From NCBI GenBank assembly GCA_036961355.1, contig JBALVL010000004.1, positions 62,001-126,000 of the forward strand: 64,000 nt of DNA, in the 5' to 3' direction. The notes under the pieces were generated by a model. That model did not search any database. It had not been told where the DNA came from and worked only from the letters and a program-made list of their open reading frames with translations. Both the position numbers and the translations under genes were made by a program. Below are positions 51,861 to 61,127 of the stretch, piece after piece (position 1 is the first letter of the stretch; each line of letters begins with the position of its first letter). This stretch comes from Motiliproteus sp036961355 (GTDB taxonomy: Bacteria; Pseudomonadota; Gammaproteobacteria; Pseudomonadales; Balneatricaceae).

Positions 51861-54665
51861 TTAGTTTTCACTGGTAATCCCTCCCGAAGCTGGCTGTAAC
51901 CGGTCGCTAAGTTGACGTGCCCGGTCTTGCAGCGCGGGGCTCAAATCCCTTTTCTGTAACTGCTTGACTAACTGCTGCGCCTGGGTGATTTGCCCCGCCT
52001 CGGCAAAGCTGTAAGCCAGATGGTATTGAATTTCTGGGTTGTTGCTGTCGCTGGCTGCTGCTTGTTCCAACAGCTTCAGACCTCTGGTCAGCTTCCCTTG
52101 TTCCACCAGAACCCAGCCAAGGGTGTCGGCGAATACCGGGTTGTCGGGCTCGAGTTGGTAAGCATACTCAGCCGTTTCAAGCGATCTAGAATCGTTCACG
52201 CGCTGGTAGAGGATAGCCAGGTTGTTGAAAGCATTTGCGCCTTCCGGCATCAGATTCGAGAGTATTTGGTACTGTGCTATTGCCTGCTGGTCGAGACCTC
52301 GCTTGAGGAAGCTTCTGGCGAGATAGCCATGACCCCGAGAGTCGTCGGGATGGTTGTTGAGCCATATGAGCAGAGCTTCGTCAGCAGAGTCTTCGCTCCC
52401 CGAGCGTAATCGTGCTAGGTGTAGCTTGATTGCCACTCGGCTATCCGTTGTCTGGGTTAGAGCTCTTTGATACACACCAATTGCATCGGTGTAGCGCCTA
52501 GCCGCCATCAAAGCGTCACCTTCAAGTATAAGGCCAGTCGGGTCATTCGGAGATAATTTCTGGAATTTGTTGGCCAGGATCAAAGCTTGCTGGTGGTTGC
52601 CGGTACGAACTTCGAGCGCGGACAGTGCCGCGATGGTTTTTTTATACTCGGGATCCAGCGTCAGAGCTTTATGAAGGGCGATGCGAGCCCCTTGGGCCTG
52701 GCCCAGTGCTGCATGAGCCTTGGCCAACTGATGTTGGGCGGCGGCCGACTTCGGCGACAAGGTAGTTAGTTTACGGTAGGTGGTCAGCGCGCCTTCTTTG
52801 TCTTTCATTGCTTGCTGAACGAGCCCTAGTAGGGCGAGTGCCTCCGGCGATTCAGGGCGGGCATCGACGCCATTTCGGGCAACCGTCAGCGCCTTGCGCG
52901 GCTCCCCTTTATCAAGGTAGTAGTTGACTAGGTAGACGCGGGGGACTATGGCCGCAGGGTTGGCATTGGTCGCTCGCTGCAACCAGTCGAAATACGCTGA
53001 CTCTATCCCTTCTTGTTGTGCCAACTCGGCCAGCCCTATCATTGCCGCGACATTAGCATCGTCATGTTCCAGGATGGTGTGATACCGATTTTTTGCGGCG
53101 GGTATGTTGTTTTCCTGTAAATCTATCATTGCCAGCCGGAGTGCGGCGGAGACGAGGTCGGGCTTCAGGGTTAGAGCCTGCTCGAAATTGACGCGAGCCT
53201 GGGTAAGATCTTTGATGCTCATAAAGAGCTGACCTTTCAAATTGTAGACTCCAGGGTTATCGGGAAGGTGGTTTTCAAGTTTATTAACCACATCTAGGGC
53301 TTTGTCGAACTGCCCTACATTAAGGTGGTAATAAGCCAGCGCGAGATCCGCTCGGTAGTTGTATCCGTTTGTGGCAGCGGCTGCCATCGACTCGATGGCT
53401 TTAGCTTCCTCTCCAGATGCCAATTGGATCAGCCCTATTCTTGTATGCAGTGCGGCATTGTTGGGGGTTCGTTCTGCAAGCTGCTTATAAGCCCCTTCGG
53501 CAGCGGAGGGATTGTTCTCGAGGAGGTAGGCTTCACCTGCAAGTGCCAGAATTTGCGGATCAGGCTCATTTTCATCTAGAAAGGGTTTCAAAATATCGAG
53601 TGTGCGCTCCGGCTGGTCAAGTTTGTTGTAACTTGTGGCCAGTAATTTGGCGGCCTGGAGTGATTGGGGAAAGGTGCTTAAAAAATTCTTAAGGTGTTTT
53701 TCGGCCTGCTCGTGCTGATCCTGAGCTAGGTGGGTGGCCCCGAGGTAAAACACCGCTTCCATATGGTTCGGAACCTTGTTTAGTACTTTCTCGAATGCAG
53801 CCTGAGCCTCGGCATAGCGTTGTTGTTCGAACTGAAAGAGGCCCTGAACATAGTGAGTCATCGGGTGGTTGGGGATTTTTTTTTCCGCTTTTTTGATGTC
53901 ATTATCAGCCCCTGTATAGTCCTTAAGGGCGATTCGAATCAGTGCTCTTTGTAGGTAGTCAACTGAGTTATCAGTGCGGTTGGCAATAGCCTTACCGTAG
54001 GCGATTTCTGCTTTCTCAGATTCACCCGCGATGCGCTCCAGTTCGGCCAGTAGGCTCCAGGCAGTCCCTTGTAGAGGTTCTATATCAAGCGCCGCCTGCA
54101 CACTCTCACGAGCCTTAGTCCATTCGCTTTGCTTCATGGCCAAGCGAGCCTGGGACAGGTAGGTGGGGGGTTGGTTGGGCGCAAGTTGCTGGGCCTTGGT
54201 AAGCTCCGTTGCAGCGTTTTCTATTTTACCAAGGGCTAGCCAGGCTTCGATGCGATACGCGTAAATGGTGCCGAGGACCACGGGATCCATCTCGCCGGTT
54301 GGGACGATCTCTTCAAGTAGGCGGTCAAACTTACCTTGCTTAACAAGTGCTTTCGCCAACGGAGCCATGATCAGCGCTTGGCTACCACCGAGTTGGTGTG
54401 CTTTGCGCAGCTCCTTTTCCGCGCCGGGCCAATAGCCATTCTCGACATAGATCTGCCCCAATAGGTATCGTGCTTCGCGATTATCTGGATTGTCCTGAAG
54501 GGCGTTTTTAAGGTGGATGGCTGCGGACTTAAAGTCCCCTTTGGCTTGTGATTCCTTGGCTTGCTGCAAGTATTCTGTATTGGCCAAAGAGTGTTCGCTC
54601 CAGCCTGTCAACAAGGCTACTCCTAGTATGCAGCTGGCTATGCTGTTGCAAAATTTGAAATCCAT
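51861..54665 (-). CDS. prsT: PEP-CTERM system TPR-repeat protein PrsT
   Basis: A 934-residue periplasmic or envelope-bound protein made almost wholly of tetratricopeptide repeats, full length for the exosortase-associated PrsT family. Each unit is about 34 residues with the usual small/aromatic pattern (AEYAYQLEPDNPVFADTLGW in the C-terminal region). The N-terminus is a signal sequence, ILGVALLTGWSEHSLA; where a lipobox cysteine would be expected, after LLTG, there is Trp. It may thus be a soluble periplasmic protein instead of a lipoprotein. A GGAG lies ten bases before the ATG. PrsT is named with PrsK and PrsR, encoded nearby. Confidence 0.93.
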   Translation of the reverse strand: MDFKFCNSIASCILGVALLTGWSEHSLANTEYLQQAKESQAKGDFKSAAIHLKNALQDNPDNREARYLLGQIYVENGYWPGAEKELRKAHQLGGSQALIMAPLAKALVKQGKFDRLLEEIVPTGEMDPVVLGTIYAYRIEAWLALGKIENAATELTKAQQLAPNQPPTYLSQARLAMKQSEWTKARESVQAALDIEPLQGTAWSLLAELERIAGESEKAEIAYGKAIANRTDNSVDYLQRALIRIALKDYTGADNDIKKAEKKIPNHPMTHYVQGLFQFEQQRYAEAQAAFEKVLNKVPNHMEAVFYLGATHLAQDQHEQAEKHLKNFLSTFPQSLQAAKLLATSYNKLDQPERTLDILKPFLDENEPDPQILALAGEAYLLENNPSAAEGAYKQLAERTPNNAALHTRIGLIQLASGEEAKAIESMAAAATNGYNYRADLALAYYHLNVGQFDKALDVVNKLENHLPDNPGVYNLKGQLFMSIKDLTQARVNFEQALTLKPDLVSAALRLAMIDLQENNIPAAKNRYHTILEHDDANVAAMIGLAELAQQEGIESAYFDWLQRATNANPAAIVPRVYLVNYYLDKGEPRKALTVARNGVDARPESPEALALLGLVQQAMKDKEGALTTYRKLTTLSPKSAAAQHQLAKAHAALGQAQGARIALHKALTLDPEYKKTIAALSALEVRTGNHQQALILANKFQKLSPNDPTGLILEGDALMAARRYTDAIGVYQRALTQTTDSRVAIKLHLARLRSGSEDSADEALLIWLNNHPDDSRGHGYLARSFLKRGLDQQAIAQYQILSNLMPEGANAFNNLAILYQRVNDSRSLETAEYAYQLEPDNPVFADTLGWVLVEQGKLTRGLKLLEQAAASDSNNPEIQYHLAYSFAEAGQITQAQQLVKQLQKRDLSPALQDRARQLSDRLQPASGGITSEN

Positions 54666-54790
54666 GACAATTTATCTCCAATGCTCAAGTGTATTGGCAC
54701 CATTCACCGCAGTAAGGCTAGTACAGCGACCGTTGACGCGCCGATCAATATTTTCGTTATTTCGTTATTCCGCTATTTTAAATTGTTGTT

Positions 54791-55894
54791 TCAACTACAA
54801 GGAGAAGAGCAGACCTTATCAAGCGGGTAACGTTTTGAGCGTACAGGGTTGTTTTTAGGGTGGCCGATTCGCAGCAGAATGTGAGGAAAAACCCCATCAA
54901 AACTGGCGTTGACTTGGTTCGAAAGCCGCTGAGCTGCTGGCTGCAACGGTCGTGGGGTCTTACCCTCTTTTAGACGTTGCAACTGATCGGTGATGACGTA
55001 GTAGGGTTGTACGGAAATTTCATTTGCGTTTAGTTGAATCCAGATTTTTTCCATCATGCGTCCGGCCTCGAAAGCCTCCTCCTCTGTTTCATTGGGGCCG
55101 GTAATAGCCAAGATCATTGGGCTTTGTTTCAGCGCTTGAATTTCGATCCAAGCCATCATTCGATGGAGGCCTACTCGATTTAACCAAGCCATCCTGCGCC
55201 AGTCGGTGAGCAGCTTAAGAAAATACCCTCCACCCGGAGGCAGTGCTAATGTCGCCACATCCAAGCCATCACCCTTAGCCACCTCGGTACGGCTAAAACG
55301 TAGCGAACGAGCCAGCCATTCGTGGGTTTCTCTCGTTTGAAAACGCAGTTGGGAGGCTTCCTGGATCTGTTGGATCCACAGGTGTTTTGTGTTGCTTTTA
55401 CGTGCCGCTAGTACTTGTATTGTATCAGATTTCAAGTCAAAGATGTTCCGTAGGTGCTCTTCTTCGATAGGGGCGGATGTAAAAGGGAGGCGATTGGTGC
55501 AGCGTAAAAATACCGGGTGACTCCATAACGATGTATTTAAAGGAGAGTGGATTTCAGCACCCAATTTTACTTCGATCGGTCTCGAGTTCTTCCCCTTTGA
55601 CCAAGACCACGAAGGCTCCAGTCCGGCAGCTGAGGCAACTTCCATTATATTTTCAACCGCAGCACCAAGGGTCAGTAGGGAGGCATGACTGTTGGGGCCA
55701 AAATAGGAGGTTTGATCACAGCGCTCTGGATCGAAGACAATACTTAAGCTATCTTCTTGATTCCAGCTGAAGTTTAGAGGTTGTGAATTATCCGGAGAGG
55801 GCCCTTGGCTGCCCGCTTTGATCAGAAGCTGGATACTTTCGGGCAAGGCGCCGAGTGTATTGCTACCAAGAGTCTGACTACTGTTTATATTCAT
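54791..55894 (-). CDS. Nitroreductase-like flavoprotein
   Basis: A 367-residue protein that looks like a divergent nitroreductase: KAGSQGPSPDNSQPLNF corresponds to the FMN-binding start, and TLGAAVENIMEVASAAGLEP to the conserved helix. The C-terminal half is longer than in simple nitroreductases and less conserved. The frame opens at 56014, but ATG 55894 (MNINSS) has GGGAG six bases upstream and starts at the family boundary. Its neighbours are acyltransferase and ThiF-like genes, which suggests oxidation or reduction of an acyl-amino acid or heterocycle. Catalytic competence was not tested. Confidence 0.72.
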   Translation of the reverse strand: MNINSSQTLGSNTLGALPESIQLLIKAGSQGPSPDNSQPLNFSWNQEDSLSIVFDPERCDQTSYFGPNSHASLLTLGAAVENIMEVASAAGLEPSWSWSKGKNSRPIEVKLGAEIHSPLNTSLWSHPVFLRCTNRLPFTSAPIEEEHLRNIFDLKSDTIQVLAARKSNTKHLWIQQIQEASQLRFQTRETHEWLARSLRFSRTEVAKGDGLDVATLALPPGGGYFLKLLTDWRRMAWLNRVGLHRMMAWIEIQALKQSPMILAITGPNETEEEAFEAGRMMEKIWIQLNANEISVQPYYVITDQLQRLKEGKTPRPLQPAAQRLSNQVNASFDGVFPHILLRIGHPKNNPVRSKRYPLDKVCSSPCS

Positions 55895-56209
55895 GCCCAT
55901 CTCCCAAAAAAATCCGTCGTAGTTTGATTTACAGATTACATAAAACTCTTGGCAAGTGTCCATCCTTAGCGATTTAGCTGGTGTGCCATAAGCGCATGGC
56001 GAAGCGGCGGTCATTGCCAGTTAAAAAAGAGTGCTGTCGTTGCTATCGGTAGCGATACCAAAGATATTAGCTATTATTCAGTGGTATGATTATTTAGTTA
56101 ACAAAACAATGCGTTGCTAGAAAGCAGTCACCTCTTTTGAGAGACTATAGGAAGGCTTTCTTTAGAGGATTTTGTTGGCACTTTTTGTCGCGTATTCGGT
56201 GAGGGGTTC
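55895..56209. other. Divergent region between nitroreductase-like and acyltransferase genes
   Basis: About 315 bases. The plus strand has TTGGCACTTTTTGTCGCG at 56174-56191, but the spacing of GG and GC is not ten and the start would fall almost on the ribosome site, so I do not call it a promoter. AT-rich sequence near 56075-56110 may hold sigma-70 elements. Confidence 0.45.
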
Positions 56210-56956
56210 ATGGATAAGCATCAACTGGCAGATCACTTTACTCAATATTTTTCATTGGAATTGGCTGATACTGAAGCGCTACGCCGAGAAGTTTTTAGGC
56301 TTCGTTATAAGGTGTACTGTGAGGAGTTATCTTTTGAAGATAAGGCGCAATACCCTGACAAGATGGAGTCCGATGAATTCGATGCCTATTCCGATCACCT
56401 CCTGCTAAAGCATAAGTCTAGCGGTCACTATGCGGGTACAGTGCGGTTGGTACAACCGTCTCTTTCCTCAGCGAATGAACGGCTTCCACTGGAAAAATTT
56501 GCTAGCCATGCCTTTGATCCTGAATTTTTGGATCTGGAATCATTGCGACGCAAGAAAAGAAGTGAAGTCTCCCGGCTCGCCGTTTCTGAGAAATTCCGTC
56601 GCCGTGCTGGTGAACAAGCAGTACCGTTTACGATTGATGGGGTTGAAATCCCTTTCTCGGATGCTGAGTTACGCAATTTTCCTTATATCACTGTGAGCCT
56701 TTATTTGGGTGTTGCAGCGATCTTTGTGCTCAAAAATCAGGATTATTCAATGGTGATGATGGAGCCTAGGCTGGCACGACGTGTTACTCGCCTCGGTATT
56801 ATGTGGCAGCCGGCTGGCGAAGCCATAGAGTACCATGGTTTGAGAGCGCCCTTTTTTATTACCCAAGATATCCTACTTAACAACCTCAAGCCTGAAATGA
56901 GGGGGATTTATGAGACTCTTAGAGACCAGTTAAAGTCTCAATTGGTGAAAGATTAG
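56210..56956 (+). CDS. PEP-CTERM/exosortase system-associated acyltransferase
   Basis: A 248-residue GNAT-fold protein of the exosortase-associated acyltransferase family. RLRYKVYCEELSFE, YPDKMESDEFDAYSDH, YAGTVRLVQPS and KKRSEVSRLAVSEKFRRR are typical. Relatives have been linked to long-chain N-acyl amino acid synthesis and to PEP-CTERM loci. It is a paralogue, at distance, of the two identical GNAT proteins at 44.6 and 46.6 kb. GAGGGG lies a few bases before the ATG. It may use an acyl-ACP donor. Confidence 0.9.
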   Translation: MDKHQLADHFTQYFSLELADTEALRREVFRLRYKVYCEELSFEDKAQYPDKMESDEFDAYSDHLLLKHKSSGHYAGTVRLVQPSLSSANERLPLEKFASHAFDPEFLDLESLRRKKRSEVSRLAVSEKFRRRAGEQAVPFTIDGVEIPFSDAELRNFPYITVSLYLGVAAIFVLKNQDYSMVMMEPRLARRVTRLGIMWQPAGEAIEYHGLRAPFFITQDILLNNLKPEMRGIYETLRDQLKSQLVKD

Positions 56957-57239
56957 GTACCGGACAAGCATCTTTAAGAAGAGGGAATCGTCCCGAGCTG
57001 TTCGTGTGTAAGGTAGGCCACTACATGGAGCATAGGGGCTGCTGTGTATAAAGCACACGGTGATTTCTAGCCATCCTTGATGACTAGTAGTTTTTTAAGG
57101 TGGTTTCTTTGCTTTGTTGATTTGATTTTACGGCTAGTGCCATATTTTAACCTTAAGTGTATCGTGCCAATCAGCACTGAGTTTTTTAGATAAAAAGTAG
57201 CGGGATGTTTCGCAGTTTAACAGTTAGAGGAACATTGGT
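56957..57239. other. Leader and promoter region of the GAF gene
   Basis: No coding frame. A GG-N10-GC element at 57098-57113 is a candidate sigma-54 promoter. No terminator for the acyltransferase gene was seen. Confidence 0.45.
57098..57113 (+). promoter_or_regulatory. Weak sigma-54 candidate upstream of GAF gene
   Basis: AGGTGGTTTCTTTGCT has GG and GC ten bases apart and a TTGCT -12 half, but the -24 half departs strongly from TGGCAC. A leader of about 115 bases would precede the GAF gene. Confidence 0.3.
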
Positions 57240-58034
57240 ATGGAACACTTGAGCAGCGTTGTGAACGATCAGCCGCAGGAGCGCCACGAAACCGATTTTA
57301 TTACCGAGCTGGTCGGACTGTCTAACTTTCTCGAACAGCAGGACAGTCTAGAAAGCAGTCTTCGCAAATTGGCAGGGATGGTCTCCCACCTAGTTGGCGT
57401 CAGTAATTGTTCGATCATGCTGCTAAAAGAGGATGGTGAACAGACTTCTCCTAAACTGCGGGTGCTGGCCCATTATGGTTTCCTACCAGAGGAAGCTTAC
57501 AACGAATCGATCAATATGGATCAGGGTATTTCTGGCTCGGTTGTCAGCTCCGGTGAGCCTTTGTTGATAGCGGACATTTGCCAATCTTCTTTTGCTGTTG
57601 CGGCCCGTCGACGGGGTAAATCGGGTGACGGGGGCTTTATTTCCTGCCCTTTACTGATCAATGATAAAGTCGTGGGGGTATTAAATGTCAGCACGCCCAA
57701 GGATGGGCGGGTGTTGGGTCATGCTGACCTGGAAGCGGTGACGATCGTCGCTTTGATGGTGAGCAAATCAATTCAGGTGTTACAGCTGCAACACCTGCTG
57801 CAGTCCAATTTTATTCAACTGGCTTTAGCGCGTGAAACCGAGATGAGTCCCCGCAGTACGGTCACGCAAATTGCCCAGAATGGTAACCAGATGGCTAAGG
57901 TTCTTGCTAAGAGTTTTTTTCTGGAGATGAAAAATGCTGGCTTTGCATCCGATCATATCGTCAAAGCGGCGACTGAAATCATATCTTTGCTGAGCTCTGA
58001 TATTACTGATAATTACAATGGTAGTTCTGAATAG
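57240..58034 (+). CDS. GAF-domain protein
   Basis: A 264-residue cytoplasmic protein with one GAF domain from about residue 25 to 190: KLAGMVSHLVGVSNCSIMLL, MDQGISGSVVSSGEPL, SCPLLINDKVVGVLNVS. The last 70 residues are helical and could transmit the signal or dimerise. It has no output domain, so it may bind a small ligand and act on PrsK, whose gene is two genes downstream. GAGGA lies eight bases before the ATG. Confidence 0.88.
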   Translation: MEHLSSVVNDQPQERHETDFITELVGLSNFLEQQDSLESSLRKLAGMVSHLVGVSNCSIMLLKEDGEQTSPKLRVLAHYGFLPEEAYNESINMDQGISGSVVSSGEPLLIADICQSSFAVAARRRGKSGDGGFISCPLLINDKVVGVLNVSTPKDGRVLGHADLEAVTIVALMVSKSIQVLQLQHLLQSNFIQLALARETEMSPRSTVTQIAQNGNQMAKVLAKSFFLEMKNAGFASDHIVKAATEIISLLSSDITDNYNGSSE

Positions 58035-58166
58035 CTATTATCCTATGTTTACGCATTGTGGTCGTGAGTGATGACCAAAATTTTTACAATCGAGCTCCTG
58101 ATCCGCAGAATCTATAATTTATTATTTCTTTTGAGGGGGCTTCGTGATCGATCTGAGGTAGTGGAA

Positions 58167-58946
58167 ATGTATCGACGCCTGTTAAAAAAACCAAGGCTGC
58201 TCGTGTTGTTGGCTGCGTTGTTCATTATGGAGGGGGGGCAAAGTGGTTGGGCGGCGGGATTGCCAGATACCCTTACGCGGATTAAGCCTTCGATCATGGG
58301 GATAGGGACTCATCTACCGACCCGGCGCCCACCTTCACGCTTTTTGGGGACTGGCTTTGTAGTGGGGGATGGTACCTATGTCGTCACCAACGCTCATGTA
58401 GTTGATTTGAAACTGGATGGTATTAAAAGCGAGCGTCTTGTCGTCTTTGTTGGTAGCGGGAGAAATACGCGCATGCATGAGGCTGTAGTTGCGACGATCG
58501 ATCGCAACTACGATCTGGCTGTGTTGAAAATTAGCCGGAAGCTGCCCGCATTAACGCTCTCATCAAAACACAGTGTTCGCGAGGGTGAAGTTTATGCCTT
58601 TACTGGTTTTCCCATTGGTTCGGTACTGGGGCTTTATCCTGTGACTCATAAAGGGATGATTGCCAGTATTACTCCTATGGCCATTCCTTCGCCCTCTTCG
58701 GCACAGCTTAATGCGCGTAAAATACGGAGGTTAAGGGATCCGGTTACCGCCTATCAACTGGATGCGATTTCTTATCCCGGAAATAGTGGCAGTCCGCTGT
58801 TTGACGTCGATAGCGGGGAGGTAGTGGGTGTCCTCAACCAAGTTTTTGTTAAGACTACCAAAGAAGATATATTGAGCAAGCCCAGTGGTATCAGTTATGC
58901 CGTTCCTGTTCGCTACCTCAGGCCTTTGTTAGATAAGATGCCTTAA
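58167..58946 (+). CDS. Trypsin-like serine protease (S1C-type), secreted
   Basis: A 259-residue protease with a signal peptide (LLVLLAALFIMEGG, cut near WAA) and a full catalytic triad: His77 in VVTNAHVVD, Asp116 in NYDLAVLKI, Ser207 in YPGNSGSPLF. There is no PDZ domain, unlike DegP. It should act in the periplasm, perhaps in quality control of exported proteins or in trimming PEP-CTERM proteins. The frame opens at 58068, but ATG 58167 is preferred because GAGG lies eight bases before it and the signal peptide begins there. It precedes prsK by about 100 bases. Confidence 0.9.
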   Translation: MYRRLLKKPRLLVLLAALFIMEGGQSGWAAGLPDTLTRIKPSIMGIGTHLPTRRPPSRFLGTGFVVGDGTYVVTNAHVVDLKLDGIKSERLVVFVGSGRNTRMHEAVVATIDRNYDLAVLKISRKLPALTLSSKHSVREGEVYAFTGFPIGSVLGLYPVTHKGMIASITPMAIPSPSSAQLNARKIRRLRDPVTAYQLDAISYPGNSGSPLFDVDSGEVVGVLNQVFVKTTKEDILSKPSGISYAVPVRYLRPLLDKMP

Positions 58947-59045
58947 TCAGTGGTGCTAAAAATACGGCTGGTTATGATCGTTCAAGTCACATGAGATTTT
59001 TAAGCTATATAGAAAATCTAATAATCATTACTAAAAGGATTTTGG

Positions 59046-61127
59046 ATGACACAATTGGGCTTTTTCGTTGCTGCAATAGTCTATGCAACGGTCTTTTTTC
59101 TATGTTTGGTTATCTGGCGTGAACGTTTGCTTGGTATTTGGTTGCAACTGGCGTTGTTCACCACTGCATTATGGTCAGGCTATCTAGGAGTCGCCTCATT
59201 TGTCGTTGGCCCCGATGCCGCTGACATCGCCTTTGTCGAAATTCTTCGCAATACTACCTGGCTATTATTTCTACTAAAACTTGTTGATTTTGGCAGGGGA
59301 GGCCAGGATTTTTGGTCTCTCAAATCACCCTGGATCCTGTTGTTTTGTGCCTTGGGGATGATGCTGATTAATCTAGGTGAAGTGCTTGGCTTCGCCTTCA
59401 TAAAAGACTGGGGGTTTTCTGTACGATATTTTGGCCCCTTGGCGCTTGTTATCGCAGTGCTAGTCGTAGCTGAACAGTGGTTTAGAAATATCCAGCCTGA
59501 GCAACGCTGGCCGGTTAAATTTTTGTTAATCAGCATCTGTTTGATGTTCGGTTACGATTTTTTACTCTACTCAGAGGCGTTGCTCTTTAATCGAATTGAC
59601 CCAAGTTTCTGGCAGGCGCGGGGCTTCATCAACGCCATGGCAGCACCGTTAATCGCCATCTCAGCGTCTAGGGCCCGAGATTGGAACAGACCGCTACGAA
59701 TCTCTAGGCATGCAGTTTTTTTCACAACAACCATCCTTCTATCTGGCCTCTATCTGTTGGTAATGAGTCTAGTGGGGTACTACCTTAAATGGTTTGGTAG
59801 TGGCATCGGAAATGCTGTTCAGATTATATTTTTAGTCGCTTCTCTAACGCTGTTTGTGCTTTTGTTAAGCTCCGGTCGAATTCGGTCCTTAGTTGTTGTT
59901 TGGTTAAATAAGCATTTTCTCAGTTATAAATACGATTATCGAGAAGAGTGGATGCAGGCAAATGCTCGTTTTGCAGCTCTGCCGATGGACGATCGCTATT
60001 ATGAAGAGCTGCTACTGGGTATCACGGAACCTTTGGGTAGTACTGGTGGGGCTTTGTGGATAGAGGACGGCGAGCAGTTTGTTTGCCTTCACAGCAGTCG
60101 CGTTGATTACAGTGAGCCGCTAGGTAGGGCGAATGATCTGGCGTTATTAGAGTTCTTGCAGCAGACGGGGTGGGTCGTTAACCTCAATGAGTACCAACAA
60201 AAACCCTCGGAATATCGGGGTATCATCATTCGGCAGCCGTTGTTGGAATCGGGCTTTTGGTTACTAGTACCGCTGTTCCATCAATCGCGGCTTGTTGGTG
60301 TGGCAGGGTTGACTCAGCCCATCGTTGATCATCCTGTTAACTGGGAGGACTTTGATCTTCTCAAAGCTCTCGGTGGTCAGTTGGCTGCGTTAATTGAGCT
60401 AAAACGTACCAGTGAGTCCTTATCAGAAGCACGTCAATTTGAAGCGTTTAATCGACTCTCGGCCTTTGTTGTTCATGATTTGAAGAATATTGTCGCGCAA
60501 CTGTCTCTGGTCGAGAAAAACTCACAGCGGCATAAGCATAATCCGGAGTTTGTTGATGATGCGATGGATACTCTGGCCAATGCGGTAGGCCGGATGAATC
60601 GTCTGTTGAGCCAACTACGCAAGCAGACTCAGGTATTAGTGAATTCCGATGTGGTGGACTTGATCGCTATCGTGCAAACTGTGATTGAGCGACAGGCTGG
60701 CAATTCTCCTTCTGTCACGCTGGTTGGAGATCTCTTGGAGTTGAAAGTTCAGATCGATAAGGAGCGTTTAACCGATGTACTCTGCCATCTGATTCAAAAT
60801 TCTCAGGATGCTACGCCGGACACGGGTTCTGTTTCTATCTCTCTAGAAAAACTAGATGCAGAAGCTATTCTTACGATAACGGATAGCGGCTGTGGAATGG
60901 ATCAGAATTTTATAAGACATCGCCTGTTTAAGCCCTTCGATACCACTAAGGGGAGTGCCGGAATGGGTATCGGTGTATACGAAGCCAAGCAGTTTATCCA
61001 AGCCAATCATGGTTTGATATCAGTTGAGAGCAAGTTAGGAGAGGGCACTGAGATGAGTGTTAGATTGCCTTTATTCAATGTTACAACGTTACAGCGAGAC
61101 ACATGTGAGTCAGAACAAGGATCGTAA
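59046..61127 (+). CDS. prsK: XrtA/PEP-CTERM system sensor histidine kinase PrsK
   Basis: A 693-residue inner-membrane kinase. The first 280 residues hold about eight transmembrane segments, then a GAF-like region to about 455, then the kinase core. The phospho-acceptor is His477 in FVVHDLKNIVAQLS; ATP-binding elements are LIQNSQDATP, ITDSGCGMD and KGSAGMGIGVYEAKQF. It is expected to phosphorylate PrsR, whose gene starts inside its 3' end. AAGGA lies six bases before the ATG. The stimulus is unknown, but a many-pass membrane sensor suggests a lipid or envelope cue. Confidence 0.95.
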   Translation: MTQLGFFVAAIVYATVFFLCLVIWRERLLGIWLQLALFTTALWSGYLGVASFVVGPDAADIAFVEILRNTTWLLFLLKLVDFGRGGQDFWSLKSPWILLFCALGMMLINLGEVLGFAFIKDWGFSVRYFGPLALVIAVLVVAEQWFRNIQPEQRWPVKFLLISICLMFGYDFLLYSEALLFNRIDPSFWQARGFINAMAAPLIAISASRARDWNRPLRISRHAVFFTTTILLSGLYLLVMSLVGYYLKWFGSGIGNAVQIIFLVASLTLFVLLLSSGRIRSLVVVWLNKHFLSYKYDYREEWMQANARFAALPMDDRYYEELLLGITEPLGSTGGALWIEDGEQFVCLHSSRVDYSEPLGRANDLALLEFLQQTGWVVNLNEYQQKPSEYRGIIIRQPLLESGFWLLVPLFHQSRLVGVAGLTQPIVDHPVNWEDFDLLKALGGQLAALIELKRTSESLSEARQFEAFNRLSAFVVHDLKNIVAQLSLVEKNSQRHKHNPEFVDDAMDTLANAVGRMNRLLSQLRKQTQVLVNSDVVDLIAIVQTVIERQAGNSPSVTLVGDLLELKVQIDKERLTDVLCHLIQNSQDATPDTGSVSISLEKLDAEAILTITDSGCGMDQNFIRHRLFKPFDTTKGSAGMGIGVYEAKQFIQANHGLISVESKLGEGTEMSVRLPLFNVTTLQRDTCESEQGS

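Noticed and set aside
56174..56191. TTGGCAC sequence upstream of the exosortase-associated acyltransferase as a sigma-54 promoter
   Set aside because: GG and GC are not ten bases apart, and transcription would begin on or after the ribosome site.
61057..61104. Longer N-terminus for PrsR
   Set aside because: The extra residues are just prsK coding sequence in another frame. The receiver domain begins right after GTG 61105.
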